64,000 nt of DNA, taken from Harmonia axyridis (lineage: Eukaryota; Arthropoda; Insecta; Coleoptera; Coccinellidae). The stretch spans positions 18,972,001 to 19,036,000 of the forward strand of contig NC_059503.1 of NCBI RefSeq assembly GCF_914767665.1. Reading direction: 5' to 3'. The notes beneath the pieces are model-generated. The model saw only the letters and a program-made list of their open reading frames with translations. It had not been told where the DNA came from and made no database searches. Of this stretch, positions 35,480-47,583 are shown piece after piece; position 1 is the first letter of the stretch; every line of letters starts with the position of its first letter. Both the position numbers and the translations under genes were made by a program.

Positions 35480-36653
35480 TTAGGTGTAGTAAAAATATGC
35501 ATTATTCTTCCAATAGTTTAGTGTGTAAGTCCAATCGGGTCTCACTGAATGCCGTTAGAAGAATGAGTTCCGTACTATAAAAACTTTCCTGTCGGTTTTG
35601 TGATTAGTTATTATGGACACTTGCAGAGGAAAAATACGCTTTATTTCGCTGTTTTTCTTCGATAAAAACGAAAATACAGGTCAGGCGGCTGAGAAGGTGA
35701 TTAGTGTTTATGGTCCTACTTCTGTTATAGCCAATCACGCAATTTAGATTTCGTCGATTGCGTTCCGGTAATTCCGATGTCAAAGATGTACTGGCCAGCC
35801 AGTAATCGAAAATTTTGATGAAATCATGGACATTGTCAGTCCGACCTTAATGTGAGCACTGTTTAGATAGTCCAAGAGCTAAGATACACGAAATACCGTT
35901 TGGAACTTTTTGGCTCAAGAAGACGCTTGATGTATGGGTACCACACGAGTTGAAACAAAAAAAGCTTATTGACCGAATTTTCATTCAAGAATCGCTGCTG
36001 AATCCCTAAAAAATGACAAATTTTTGAAGTAGTTGGTGACTGGTGATGAAAAATAGATCACTTACGACAACGTCAAGCGAAAACGTTCATAATCGAATCG
36101 CGGCAAACCGGCGGAAACAATGACCAAGCTAGGATTGATGGCCAGGTTTTGCTATGTGTTTGGTGGAATTGGCTGGAAACAATCTACTATGAGCTGCTTC
36201 CCTAAGGCACAACTGTTAACTCGGAACTCTACTGTTAACAATTGGACCACTTCGGGCAATAGAAGAAAAATTGTGTTCCATCAGGCAACGCCAGGCTACA
36301 CACATCGATAGTGACTCGCCAGAAGCTCCAAGAGCTTGCTTGGAAGGTTATTATGCATCCATATTATAGTCTGGGCCTGGCACTAGGTGACTACCATCTG
36401 TTCCTGTCCATAGCGAACAATTTTAGTGGTGAAAATTTCGTTACCACAAAGGCTTGTGAAAATCGACTGTCTCAAGTTTTTGTAATAGGAACGAGGGCTT
36501 CCATGAGAGAGGTATAATGATAATACCTTCAAAATGGCAACAAGTCATCGAACAAAACGGTGCATATTCGACCTGAATCGTATCATTCTAACTGTGGTAA
36601 TTACAGCCTTGTTTTTCATACTAAAATAATGGATTTCTGTTTGCTACACCTTA
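35480..36653 (+). mobile_element. mariner element with both ends (cecropia-like)
   Basis: The left terminus TTAGGTGTAGTAAAAATATG (35480-35499) and the reverse complement of the right terminus (TAAGGTGTAGCAAACAGAAA) form the terminal inverted repeat. TA lies at 35478-35479 and 36654-36655, as expected for mariner insertion. It contains the broken transposase at 35614-36576. Length about 1.17 kb is close to the 1.25-1.3 kb usual for the family. Confidence 0.85.
35614..36576 (+). pseudogene. mariner transposase pseudogene, DD34D, cecropia-like
   Basis: Begins MDTCRGKIRF and an N-terminal helix-turn-helix region with GQAAEKVISVYGP. Then come LDVWVPHELKQKKLIDRIFI, a VTGDEKW-like segment broken by stops (36040-36070), a KP-GLMAR block, IVFHQ-for-QDNARPH remains near 36270-36290 and GDYHLFLSIANNFSGENF where PSDYHLF is expected. 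The tail GTRASMREV / PSKWQQVIEQNGAYST runs to the stop at 36574-36576. At least five stops and several frameshifts make it non-functional. Subfamily assignment rests on the WVPHEL and YHLF-type motifs. Confidence 0.85.
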
Positions 36654-36655
36654 TA

Positions 36656-37949
36656 TTTAGAAACACCCTATTAATTATTTTACGTATAAGGTAAGAAAAT
36701 ATATCCCTAAAAAATTTATGGTGAGCTGAATAGACATTATTGTATTCAGCTTAAAATTATTCAACTATGGATATGATTTGAACCATTTTTCATTTCATAT
36801 TTGACATTTATTTTTATATTTTGGAATTACATATATTTGAGAAAGAAATTCCTGTCATCTGTAATAAATATCGCTCGAGAATGATGAATGAAAAGAAGAA
36901 TAAACTTTTGCTAGTTATTTCGAATATGTCATGTTCATCAGCTGACGATGGGTTGAATGAAACCGATTTAGAATAATTACCAACTCATAAATATCTGAAT
37001 TATTTCTCCATATTCCATTCGATGTAATTTAACAGTTTGCACGAGAACCGTGAAGAGAAAACTCATAATTAAAACGGAACTACCTGCAACGATGAACAAA
37101 AAATAGGTAGAAAAAACCGCCAGAAAAGAGCATAGGGAGCAATTAAAACATAATGTGTAAAAATTGAAAATGTGCAAGTAACCGCAATACTCACATAACA
37201 ACACGCCAAGAACACTCCTCCAATAAAACCCATTAGAGAGCTCGTAGTATGAAAATGAAATGCCAACAGAATGGAAATTATCCTCACTCCTTTTTCAACC
37301 AGTCCTGATTAGATTGTCGCCTTCACAGGTCCTCCACCCCCTAGCAGCGAATTCTCCAACCTCAGACACTTTGCAACAGTGTCGGAGAACGTTGTAACGG
37401 CGGTCTACAGTTTCTATAACTGTCTACTACATGTCCGGCAAAAGGACACTAATTCGAGTAATAAATCGGGCTCGGTTCAGATTGCCACTTCAGCAATGTC
37501 TACGAACCGACGTCGCGAAGTTGAGATTGACTGTTTTCGAGCGAACGACTTTTGCACTTCCGAATTGGACGTTGTGGCAAAGTTTGATTGTTCTCAATGT
37601 ATTGATTTATTTTGGGGTTGAAATCTGAGATAACAGTGAGGGGATTTCGACTGGTAACGCAGAATAATGAAGGTGTAATTAACAGTTGTTTCGTGATTAT
37701 AGTCATGGACAAAAACATTGCAACAACCTGTAAAAATAGACTTGCCAGCAGAAAAAAGGGTCACTAAGATTTTACACTGTTTTTTTCCAATAGACTGACT
37801 GTTCAAATTGATTCGATAATAAGTTGTTCTCCATCTATCTTTCCTCATTATTATTCTTATTATTTGAATTGGGGTCGTTTTGGTTCGGTAAGCCTTCCGG
37901 GAACTGCGATCATGTAGATCTTTTGTTTTCTACCCTACTCATTCATGGA
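36656..37949. other. intron DNA; G+C-richer piece at 37320-37620
   Basis: The piece at 37320-37620 has open frames on both strands (37379-37621 plus, 37431-37628 plus, 37500-37718 minus), none recognised. It may be a retroelement relic. The remainder shows nothing. Confidence 0.3.
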
Positions 37950-38194
37950 ATCCCAAGGAGGTCGTCAATGGTCAATGCAAAGATAAATTGAGGGGTATTG
38001 TGCCAGCCAGATCCTATGAAAGGTCCAGGCTCTGCAGACGTAAGAAGATGGTCAAGAGGGCTTATGGCGATGTGTTGTGCCATAAGTGCGTGAAGGAAAA
38101 GATCGTCAGAGCTTTCCTTCTTGAAGAACAAAATATTGTAGTCAAAGTAATGAAGGCCCAACAGGGTGTAAAAGCTGCTCCCTCTAAGAAATAG
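37950..38194 (+). pseudogene. RpL34: ribosomal protein eL34 (RpL34) processed pseudogene, 5'-truncated
   Basis: The C-terminal two-thirds of the cytosolic large-subunit protein eL34 is recognisable: GQCKDKLRGIVPARSYERSR, then LCRRKKMVKRAYG, VLCHKCVKEKIVRAF, LLEEQNIVVKVMKAQQ and a lysine-rich tail to the stop at 38192-38194. The two zinc-binding pairs (GQC and CHKC, with a further cysteine in LCRR) are visible. The start is lost. A short duplication (GTCAATGGTCAATG, 37965-37978) disrupts the frame just upstream of GQC. Aspartate replaces the second glycine of the usual YGGVLCH. An AATAAA (38209-38214) follows, but no poly(A) tail, because LINE sequence begins. It cannot encode a full ribosomal protein. 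Confidence 0.85.
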
Positions 38195-38208
38195 TATGGA
38201 ATGATGTT

Positions 38209-38214
38209 AATAAA
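38209..38214 (+). promoter_or_regulatory. poly(A) signal of the RpL34 retrocopy
   Basis: AATAAA 15 bp after the stop codon, inherited from the parent mRNA. Confidence 0.6.
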
Positions 38215-38217
38215 ACT

Positions 38218-38785
38218 GACAACCTCCTTAGGCTCTCTGGTATCCAGGACCGGCTTGCCCATATGAATGGTTCTTAAGCCAGCCATCTCCGGACACTTGC
38301 ATAACATGTGTTCAGCTGTTTCTGCTTCTGATCCACAAAGCCTGCAAATCTCATCTGCTGACTCATACGGTACAAATGATGTTTGTACCGACAGTGCCCA
38401 CCATCACCCGAAGCTCGGCTCGTGACAGCTTCAAGAGCTTTTTGGCCTAGGTAGGTGAAATCGTCACGAATTTCTTTGCCTAAGCAAGTCTAGGAGTGTT
38501 AGTCCAGTGGATTATCCTGTTGTTGAACTCCCCTAGCTGGACCGCAGCTTCATATTGGTCTTTTCCTAGCCCACAGAAAGGCTCAGGTCCAGCAGGTGTT
38601 AACCTTGATGCACTTTTTGTAAGTTCATCAGCTTTTTCATTTCCTTCAACCCCACAGTGCCCTGGAACCCATAGTAGAGTCACTTTATTGCCTCTGGCCA
38701 GTTGCTTTATGGTGTTACGGCACTCCCAAGTCAACAGAGACCCCTGGCAGCATGATTCCAGGGATTCTATCTTTCCTTAGAAAAT
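38218..38785 (-). pseudogene. non-LTR retrotransposon: RNase H domain and C-terminus
   Basis: The minus frame 38734-38480 holds an RNase H domain: RGNKVTLLWVPGHCGVEGNE followed by KADELTKSASRL, the classic WVPGH-x-G-x-x-GNE-x-AD segment. After FNNRIIHWTNTPRL the frame breaks. The C-terminal region then continues across shifts with LLKLSRAELRVMVG, TGHCRYKHHLYRM-like sequence and a final frame with MLCKCPEMAGLRTIHMGKPV. An upstream piece of RNase H extends to about 38785. RNase H after RT points to an I-, R1-, Loa- or related clade. The 3' end abuts the RpL34 3' end tail-to-tail. Confidence 0.8.
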
Positions 38786-38936
38786 CATGGGTAAAATGTA
38801 GATATATGAAAGACTTGATAAAAGAAAAATCTTCGAATAATTCTTCACGATAAATTCATCGTTCATCAGCTGCGTTCAAAAATGGTGATTGAAAAGTTTC
38901 TTTGCCACTCTTTGGAACAATCAATTTTATAAAATG

Positions 38937-40118
38937 AGTTTACCAATTGAATATTATGCGAGAATAGTGGCACTCATTGAAAATGGGCTGAGCCAAAGAT
39001 CTGTTGCTAGAAGAATGGATTTTAGCCTATCTAGAGTCTAAAGGATATTGACAAGGCAGCAGGAGGCAGACAGCCTGATCAGAAGACCTGGATTTGGAAG
39101 AAGATGGTGCACATCCTTGAGGGATAACAAATTCATGGTTTCTAGTCTTCGAAATCGCCATCTCACTACTTCGAAATCGATTAATGAAGGTACGCCAGGT
39201 AAACGTAAGTGAAGGTGACCTCTCTCAGAATTGAATTTATGACTATACAGACCCGTGACAGGTCCAGAACTTCTCGGAGAGCATCGATTTGCTCGTCTTC
39301 GGTTTGCCCAAGATCCCATAAACTGTTTAGAAGCTCAGTGGGCTCAGGTACTCTTTTCTGATTAATCCAAATTCAACATTCGAGGAGCTGATAGTCGTAG
39401 ACGCGTTTGTGGACGTGTAGAAGAAAAATACGCCGATGCCTCTATAGAGGAGCCAGTTCCATTCGGTGGAGGATCTGTTATTGTCTGGGGAAATGTGACT
39501 TGAGGGGGATATACAGAGTTGGATTTCATAAAAGTATCTTCAACCTATGGAACATGTTGTACCTTATGTACCATTTCTGGGAGAGTAGTGTTTTATATGC
39601 AAAACAATGCACTCCCACATACTTAATTCTCGAATAGTGACAGCATCATGAGTGAGTTTGGAATATCAAGGTTCAACTGGCCAGCACCAAGTCCTGAGTA
39701 GAATCCCATCGAACATCTACGTACCAACTGAAAAATCGAATGAAAATTATGGTTCTGTATTCTATCGCCCAATAATTTACAAGAGTTTCGTGAAGCCCTT
39801 CGTCATAAATGGGAGAATATTCCACAAGGGAATATTCATCGTGAGTATGGGAGCTGTAATCAGAGCTAGTAGAGGTCACACGCCGTACTGATACTGAAAT
39901 TTTCACATTTAAAATAATTTGTTCAATTTCGAACTTATTAATGTTTTCAAAAAAAGTTATTAAACAAACCAAATAAAAATGTTCATTTTCCTTCTGGCAA
40001 TTCCCTACTCCCTATCATTCGAGAAATTTCATGATTCTCGTGAAAATTTTAAGTGAGAAAGGTATTTGAAGAGTAATGAATAATGATTAGGTGACCCATT
40101 TTTTCTGCTCGTCAGTGT
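38937..40118 (+). mobile_element. Tc1-like transposon relic (DD34E type)
   Basis: Transposase remains run from LPIEYYARIVALIENGLSQR, an N-terminal helix-turn-helix, through EHRFARLRFAQDPINCLEAQ and WAQVLFSD*SKFNIRGADSR, where SDES is expected. Then come PVPFGGGSVIVWGNV and a VVFYMQNNALPHT segment in place of MQDNARPH, followed by a broken SPDLNPIEH region and QLKNRMK. Many stops and shifts make it dead. The right end TGCTCGTCAGTGTA (40105-40119) looks like a Tc1 terminus (CACTGACGAGCA inward). The left terminus was not found. Confidence 0.8.
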
Positions 40119-40504
40119 ATTAGAAACTTGACATTCTTATGGGGTGCGGCACTTTAAAGAGCCTCTGGAAGGAGAACAACATCAAGTTTTGGGAGGACAA
40201 AAACAAATCAATAATGCAGCTAATGTAGATTTTCAATTGGATCAAGTACAGAAGGCTATTGAAAACACAATAATAAAAAGATCTCCTCAATCTTGAGGAA
40301 TAAACCCAGAATTCATAAAATATGGACCCGAAAAATGTCCAAATCTTCATTTGGAATGAAAAAAAAAACCGACTGAATGGAAAACTTTACATGAAAGGGT
40401 CGAAAGATATTAATATGAATAAAAGAACTACCGAGGCATAGAAATCATTTCTACTATATTATTACTTACAACATATAAGATCGAGATGAAATTTTGTGCA
40501 TATA

Positions 40505-40970
40505 CAGGGTGTTAGTGAATAATTGCGACAAATTTTAGGGAGTGTTTATGCATGCAGAAGTAATGACAGTTTGATATATAAATTTTATTGCTTAGTATCT
40601 CAAGATACAGGGTGTTATTAATTGAAACTGACCCTTTATTCATTGCTCTTAATTTCCTGAAATAAAACAATGGTAAGTCTCATGGCTTTGGTGAAATATC
40701 TCATCAGCTATGCACCCGTATGCATGCTAATGATGAACATAAAATTCTTAATTGCATGTAATCAACTACCCCTTGGAAACCTTCAATTTCTTCGGAATAT
40801 CTTGATCGGTTTAAAGACAATAAATGAATGATCAATTTTCAAGGAGAACTTCATGAGGTACCTCGAAATGAGAAGCATTTGCGAACAAGAATTGTATAGC
40901 AAACTGTGATTATTTTTTTCATGCAGAATTACCCTCCCGGAGGTTTCCGTGTTCATTCACTAACACCCTG
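40505..40970. mobile_element. 466-bp TIR element, CAGGGTGTTAGTGAAT ends
   Basis: CAGGGTGTTAGTGAAT at 40505-40520 is the exact reverse complement of ATTCACTAACACCCTG at 40955-40970. The interior has no ORF. A second internal ACAGGGTGTTATTAATTG occurs at 40605-40622. This is the best-defined member of the ACAGGGTG group in the window. Confidence 0.75.
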
Positions 40971-43279
40971 AATACACCATTGTTAACCGTTCATGTGAAT
41001 TCTCTTACTCGTTTAATTCCATACATACAAAGAGAAAACATCACAAAAATATTCAGAAAAAATTCATTCTGAATACCACAGATATTGTAAATATTTTTTT
41101 TTTTCAAACTAAACACAATGTACGTCTGGTCTACCTTAAATACCTGTATGAATTCATTTGTACTAGGTATGTGAAAATAAATATCTACTGACCAGCTTTC
41201 ACGTTAGGAACGTTCATATCAAATTCTTGTGGGCAAAATTTTCAACGTGTATTGCTTTCCAACATTTACCCATTAAATTTCCGAGGGATGAAAATTTAAA
41301 TCTCCTATTCGACTTCAACCGGTATTTGGTGGAATGAATAATCTAAGAGATTCATATGTGTATTGTGAAGTTCTACTTATTTTCATTTTTGGGCAGAACA
41401 GTTACGATAGTTCGAGAAAAAAAGGTAGATACGATAATAAATAATGTTATCCATATCGGTTGGCACGAAATCGTAGAGGAAAATAAATCAGATCAATTAA
41501 TCAAGTCGTCTACAATGGTAAAAATTGAAAGCGACCTAAACTAAAGAAATAGAATTAAAAAGAATCGACATCTGGAAATATTAGAGTTATAATGAATGAA
41601 CTGTCAAAGAAAACTAACATCGAGAAAGAGGTGGTTGTTCCTAAGAGAAAAGATATAGAATACGAAAAATGTCACCCTGAAGATGATGGGACCATGTTCT
41701 TGAGCTCTAATATTGTCTATAAAGCTTAAAACTATTATACTATAAATAAATCTTCTGAAAGATATATTAGGTTTTGGTAATTCTGCTTGAATTTTTTATA
41801 GATCTGATGCTATCCGAACGAAATTTTGTAATTAGCTTGAAATGAATATTCTATATGTATAGGTAGATACACTAAGAATGTCTACCTGATCGAATTCATA
41901 ATGAGTTATAATATCACAAGACCATACACAATATTCGATTATATACCGATTCACGAGACGTAGTTCGCGAAATTATAGCTATGAATTTGGAAAGAACTCG
42001 TTCAAAAAATATCTTCCAACTGCAATGCACAATTGAAAAAGAGCGCTGACATTTCGATTTTATTCATTGCATTAATTTTGAAATTAGCAGTAATTTTGAT
42101 GAGACAATTCAACAATTTTTAAATGTTGTTGAAGCACAACCTTGTGATCACAAATGACATAAGAAATGTCGAAAAAATATATGTAGTGTTGCCATTATAA
42201 CCATTTTTCATTGGATCATTTCTGATGGAAAACCTTCAATATAAGGATTTTGAAGTTTCAAGTGAATTGAAAAATTTTGTTGTAATAATCAAATTGCTCT
42301 AAATAGCTTTATCAATTTTATACGAGTTACCCACCTCGATCATCTCATTATCTGAATCTTTCTGGAATTCCTTTAATCTTACGAAATATTTCATTCACGG
42401 TGTTCAATTTGTCTAATCATTGAAAATATTGCTACCCACAGTTCAAGCTGTCACTGAAATTGCGGAGTTCATACTGCCGAACGAAGCTCATCAGGTTGAG
42501 TTGAATATGTTATCCATCTTCTCGAGCTTCCGCTGTATTAAGTAATCCGGAATCCCTGGATATGACGAGAAATCCGAGGCAAAACGAATGCATCAGAGAA
42601 GATTTCGGTGCACTCCGGGGATACAGGAAACAATCAATAATAACTTTGTAGGGTAGAAATTCAGAAGTTTAGTTACCTAATTCTGAATTCTCCTGAATAT
42701 TCTTGATAAACAAAAACTTTATTCAAACTTACACGAGTATACACTCACTCAACTGAGCAACAAAGGAATTCACTTAATGTTTTTTGTTGGATGCTAACGG
42801 AATTCTTGAAGAATAAATATAACTTTCTGTCTTCACTCTATTCCCATATTTTGCGAGATTGAAGTACCAAAAGATTACGTTTGCTTGAATCTAGAATAAG
42901 GTGAGGAATTCTCCGAGATCTTAAATAATTCTCTCTATATGTAATTTCCTACATTTGAAATATTATGCATTGAATTAAACTGTTTTTACCATTCTCATTT
43001 GATAGTTGATCATGATTAAAACAAGTTTTTTACCTACGTATGTTTTTACTACCTATAAAATTGAATATCAACAACTTGAGGATTATTTTGAGTTCATCTT
43101 CAGACACTCAAGTGTTTGGCAATTATTCTATAATTCTTTTTCAGCATTCTTTTTGAATTTTGATTGGTTCTGAAGATGTGATCAGCACGCGGCTTGAAAT
43201 TGTTAGTTTATATCTACTTCAGTTATGTGGTAACGGCAACATCGGGTAGTTTTTTGTCTTCTTGAATTTAAGCTGGTTC
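40971..43279. other. intron DNA; G+C-richer segment 42430-42640
   Basis: 42430-42640 has unique sequence with several CpG sites (TCTCGAGCTTCCGC, CACTCCGGGGATACAGG) and no frame. The rest is AT-rich without recognised features. Confidence 0.3.
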
Positions 43280-43620
43280 TAGGGCTGCGATGTATGGGGT
43301 GTCCCAAATTCGTTATTTAGTGAGGGGATCTCAGAATGCCTTTGGGCTAAAACAAATTTGATGGCATATTTTCTGACTTAATTTTTGGGAGAATTAATTT
43401 GGTGAACATCGCAATTTCCTCAAGATAAGAGATAATTGAATAATGGCGTGAAATGGAAATGTCTTATAACTTCTTCATGACTGGTGCTATAAACATTAAA
43501 CAAGAAAATTCTACAGGCATTTTTCTCAATGGAATCCATTGGTGTAATCATTTGTTTTTTTAATTGAATTAGTTCTGAAGTTATAATAAAAACTTTGTTT
43601 TTTTTTAATGTAAACCATAA
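43280..43620. repeat. possible dispersed-repeat relic starting GGGGTGTCCCAAATTCG
   Basis: The opening motif resembles element termini common in insect genomes, and the sequence reads like a decayed non-coding element. No second copy exists in this window, so this is a weak call. Confidence 0.25.
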
Positions 43621-44360
43621 AAATTTCTTAAACGAATAGAATCGTTTTTTTTACCATTCAAAAGAATATATTATAATATGATATATGCATTTATTATCAA
43701 AGTATAAAAATCATCAACAGTTTCAGTAATTGTCAGACGGCAAATTCAGAGAATTAAAATATACTGTGGTCGTCAAGGCCTCCAGATTCAACACCGTTAG
43801 ATTCTTCCATTTAGTTCGTCACATTTGAAGATCAACTTTTTTCAATTAGAAAATAAAAAAAAAACCTAACGGATTCAAATCCAGATTTCTCGGCAGCCAC
43901 CGAATATTCTAATCATTTGAAGATCACAGATTATCATAAATAAGCATTTGGTCGATTTTTCTGTTAAACTGAGATGTTTGAGGATTTTTTTCAGTTGAAA
44001 AGAAATTAAATATCATGTTATACATTTTCCCAGAGGGAAGAAAAAGCGTTTTTTTTTATTTGCTATAGAAATTTTTATGGTTTACGAAGTCCGTTTTTTG
44101 CTCATCAGATTTCTCTTTCAACGTGAACTCAGTCCTCATCGGTCTTCTGCCAGGATTACTTTAGATACCCAAGTGCTAAATCTGCCAGCTAAGTTCACGT
44201 TGTCAGTCAAACCTTATAAACCAGAGGTGAAAATAATGAGTGTAAGGATATCAATCCGGTCCTCCTCTCGATGTGGAGCTTTACGTGTTTATGATTATGT
44301 TAAAATTATTTTAATTGAGTATCTGTTAACTAGTGAACACTTAAAACCCAAAACCTAAGA
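43621..44360. other. intron DNA, no gene recognised
   Basis: A 93-codon plus frame at 44077-44358 has no domain. It directly precedes the RTE-type LINE fragment and could be decayed upstream RT sequence. Confidence 0.3.
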
Positions 44361-44775
44361 CAGCTGTATATTACCAGTGGCAACTTATGGTCTAAAAACT
44401 ATGGCGATAACGAAAAAACTGAGAACAACTGAGAGTAACTCAAAGGGTCATGGAAAGGATTATGCTGGGTACAAGCTTAAGTGGCCAAAATTCCGAACAC
44501 CGAAATACGACCAGGGTAACTGACATCATGAGTAGAATAGCTAGTAGAACTTAAGTGGCAGTGGGTGGCACATGTAACAAGGCAGAGTGTGGAGAGATGG
44601 TCACACAAAGTGACTCTTTGGACACATCGAGAGACAAAAAGAAGCATAGGAAGACCGAGAAAAAGATGGATAGACGACATAGCCGATGGACGAGAACAGC
44701 AAAAAACAGAAGAGCATGGAAAAAACTGGGAGACACTTGATGAAAGAGGGCTGGAGAAGAAGAAGATCTGTTAAC
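44361..44775 (+). pseudogene. RTE-type LINE, C-terminal end
   Basis: A broken frame first reads LPVATYGLKTMAITKKL (the YG-x-E-x-W region after the RT palm). A WKGLCWVQA region follows, where ERAMLG is expected. The last frame (44565-44774) then carries the family signature: HVTRQSVERWSHKVTLW, RETKRSIGRPRKRWIDDIAD and KNWETLDERG, ending at a stop at 44772-44774. The GRP-x-x-RW-x-DDI motif is typical of RTE-clade ORF2 ends. It is 5'-truncated, with several stops upstream. Confidence 0.8.
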
Positions 44776-46377
44776 TACGCATTATCCAATGTAATAAGCC
44801 TTCCAATATTCATATATTTTCTTCTTCAACAATCTTTTGGTTTGATCAATATAAAACATAGAGAAGTAATCGTCTAGATAAGTCAAATTAGATGATCCTT
44901 TCACTAGTGATTTAAATCCGTTCAACTAGAACAGAAAACATTGAGATATTCTATTATAATGAGGGCGAAACAAAAAACTTTGTTCAAAACAACCTTAGAT
45001 AACCTGTTCTTTTTTCTTTCTTTCAATTATCCACCGGTTGAAAGTATGAATTTAATTGCCTCCATTCTTTCGAGGCCGTATTTACTGTTGTTGTTTCCAA
45101 AACACATTTAATCTGTTGGGTAGTTGATGTTGCGCAGTGAGATCTGATCTCGAATTCCCGCAAGATTGGGTGCATTAAACGAATTTACTTTTCTCTCTCC
45201 CATATTACTTTTTTGTCCCTGACTCGGCTGCCAGAAGGAAAACACGGGCGTACGTATAATTACTTTCAATCTTTCTGCTAGGTCCTATATTTTCTTGTTC
45301 GAGCAACTACCACGGGACATTGCTCCTACCGAAAGCAGCTCGAAGGAATACAAAGAGCCCTATTAACTCAGCATATACTTATCCAACCCGTTACTTGAAT
45401 GTTATATGAACATCTTGGCTTTTTCGTTCCAGACGTATAATGCAGACGCAGGAGTTTTCATTGCATGCTTTTTATAATCATAAATCAAATTTTGCCTCGG
45501 AGTAAGCTTCATTCCTTGTATATGAATGGAGGATAAGACGTTATTATCTTACTCCTTAGGATTTCAATGTTTGAGATGGTCTCTGTAAATTATGGAGTTG
45601 AAGCCATATTACAAGGGCGAATGACTCTACTTTGAAATGGCTATGATCTTCAAGCCGCAAATTTAAAAGACATATTTCATTTGGAGTTTGGGTAATCCTC
45701 GTAGGTTCTTGGGAAAAATGATAGAATTCTGAAGGAAGAAAGAAGGATTTTCATGCATATAATCTTTTCGGTGATTCAAATTGTCATAGTGAATTTCGAA
45801 CGACAGAATGGAAAAGAATCTTTGTTTGGAATATTATAATTTCATTCAAAACCTTGAACTTTTTCAATTCATAGCTAATAGGATGAAATACCTATATTTC
45901 AGCTCTCTTTCTCCGAGCAGGGGACTTCCATTATTGGTGAGAAATTTAAATTAGCGCAATACAACATGCAAATGGACAGGTTGGTTTTCGAGAGATAAAA
46001 TTTTGACATTTCTATTGAAGATTGTTCAGGAAATTGATATTTATTATGTAGTGAATTGAAGCATAAACGTATTTATCGTTAATTCAAAATGAGCCATCAA
46101 AAGGATTTTCGGAAATATTTCCTCGAAAGGAATTCAGAATGAAATTGCCAAACTGGTAATTCCTTATATCACGAAAATAAAAAACGTCTTTGTGGAATCT
46201 GTTTTCGGAATTCCTGCTTATATTGAGAAACAACTCAGAAATATAGATATGATGAAAAACGGAGGTCTTTGGTGTGAACCTTGAGGCACCCCTAAATTTT
46301 TCAGAGAATATTATAGAATGATCGATCCGTTCTAAGACCTTCTCTACCTTTCAAAATTATTGAAATCGATGACTCTC
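44776..46377. other. intron DNA; G+C-richer unique segment 45100-45360
   Basis: 45100-45360 is less AT-rich, repeat-free and lacks long frames, so it could be conserved non-coding sequence. The remainder shows nothing. Confidence 0.3.
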
Positions 46378-46998
46378 CTATCAATAGAGTGCCATTTGAA
46401 GAGCGTACTATTACAACGACCATGACCGGTCCTAAGTCGATTTAAAATACACCAAATTTTCCTAGAAAGATTAAAACCTAGAACTTTTTCTGAAGGATCA
46501 ACGATAGGACTTATGTTGAAAACATTACAAGAACTCTATTCCGAACGCCAAATTTTCTTGTCGCTTTCATTAGATTGAAGGAAGGTATTAATCCATAAAG
46601 GTCTGCGTGACTTTAATCTAGCAGTTCTAGAATCTGGGAGGTAGGACACAATTGGAAATAAGTTCGGGTAGAAATGAAATTTATCCCAAGGTTTCTTGAC
46701 TGCAACCGGTGTACGAATATGAGGTGGATCTAAATGTGATAGCACCGGTAACCAATGTGAAGTTGTAGATTTAATAGTTCCACTAATAATTCTCATGGAA
46801 ACGTTAAGCTGTGCATCAATTTTATGAACATGAGCACTATTGAACCAAACAGAACAACAGTATTCAGCAGCAGAAAAAACCAAGGCCAAGGCTGCCGTGC
46901 GAAGAGTGCTGGCATCAGCACCCCATGATGATCCTGCTGATTTTTGGAGGATATTATTTCTCGACTTCAATTTCAAACGCAAAATTTTCAAGTGAACC
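46378..46998 (-). pseudogene. non-LTR retrotransposon RT fragment (same family as 30045-30792)
   Basis: The minus frame 46991-46536 reads KILRLKLKSRNNILQKSAGS, SWGADASTLRTAALALVFSA, AEYCCSVWFNSAHVHKIDAQ and LNVSMRIISGTIKSTTSHWL, down to FLQSNESDKKIWRSE and a stop. Beyond the stop the match continues as VLGFNL-RKIWCILNRLRTG and HGRCNSTLFK, then breaks off near 46378. It therefore lacks the true 3' end, which is unusual for a LINE copy and implies a later deletion. It is in opposite orientation to the 30-kb copy. Confidence 0.8.
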
Positions 46999-47583
46999 TT
47001 AAATGATGAAAGATATAAAACGAAGTAGGAAATTTGCTCTTATTTAATTCAATATGAAATATCACTATGTAAAGGACAACCTACACCACCCAATATTTAT
47101 TCTTGAGATAGCTAATTATTTCCTAGCCTTTTATAATATAGTTATTCATTCTCAGAAACTGAAGCTTGTATTTAATTTCTGTAAATATTCCAACGAAGAA
47201 ATAATGAACGTATTGTCAGCATTCTGTTAATCTCAACTCTTCTTTTTTCCGGGATAATGACAATGAGTGTCCATTTCCAGTGCAAACTTTCATTTGCTTT
47301 TATTGCGATATAAATTTCCATTGTTATGAAACCATTTTCGCGATTCAGAAAGCTTGTTACTGTGTGAAAGTTTCAAAGGGGTGTTTAGTCTATTAAAAAT
47401 TCATTCGCTGAAAACTTCTTCAAACACACAATAAAACTCATATTTCATTTTTGCTCAGAGCTCGTTTAACTGCTATATTTCTGTTCCAAATGCAACACTA
47501 GCGTCTACGCTCTGTGTTGGTTGAATTCCACACCTTGATGCAAATTCTGTAGAGAAATATTTATGTTTGTATTAATTGGAATT
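46999..47583. other. intron DNA, no gene recognised
   Basis: No supported feature. Confidence 0.4.

Noticed and set aside
37988..38194. RpL34 as a functional gene or last exon
   Set aside because: The upstream coding part is lost, a local duplication shifts the frame at the GQC segment, and conserved residues are changed. No acceptor site fits a real exon start.
44477..44740. Minus-strand and alternative-frame ORFs at 44477-44740
   Set aside because: Shadows of the RTE-type LINE frame on the plus strand.
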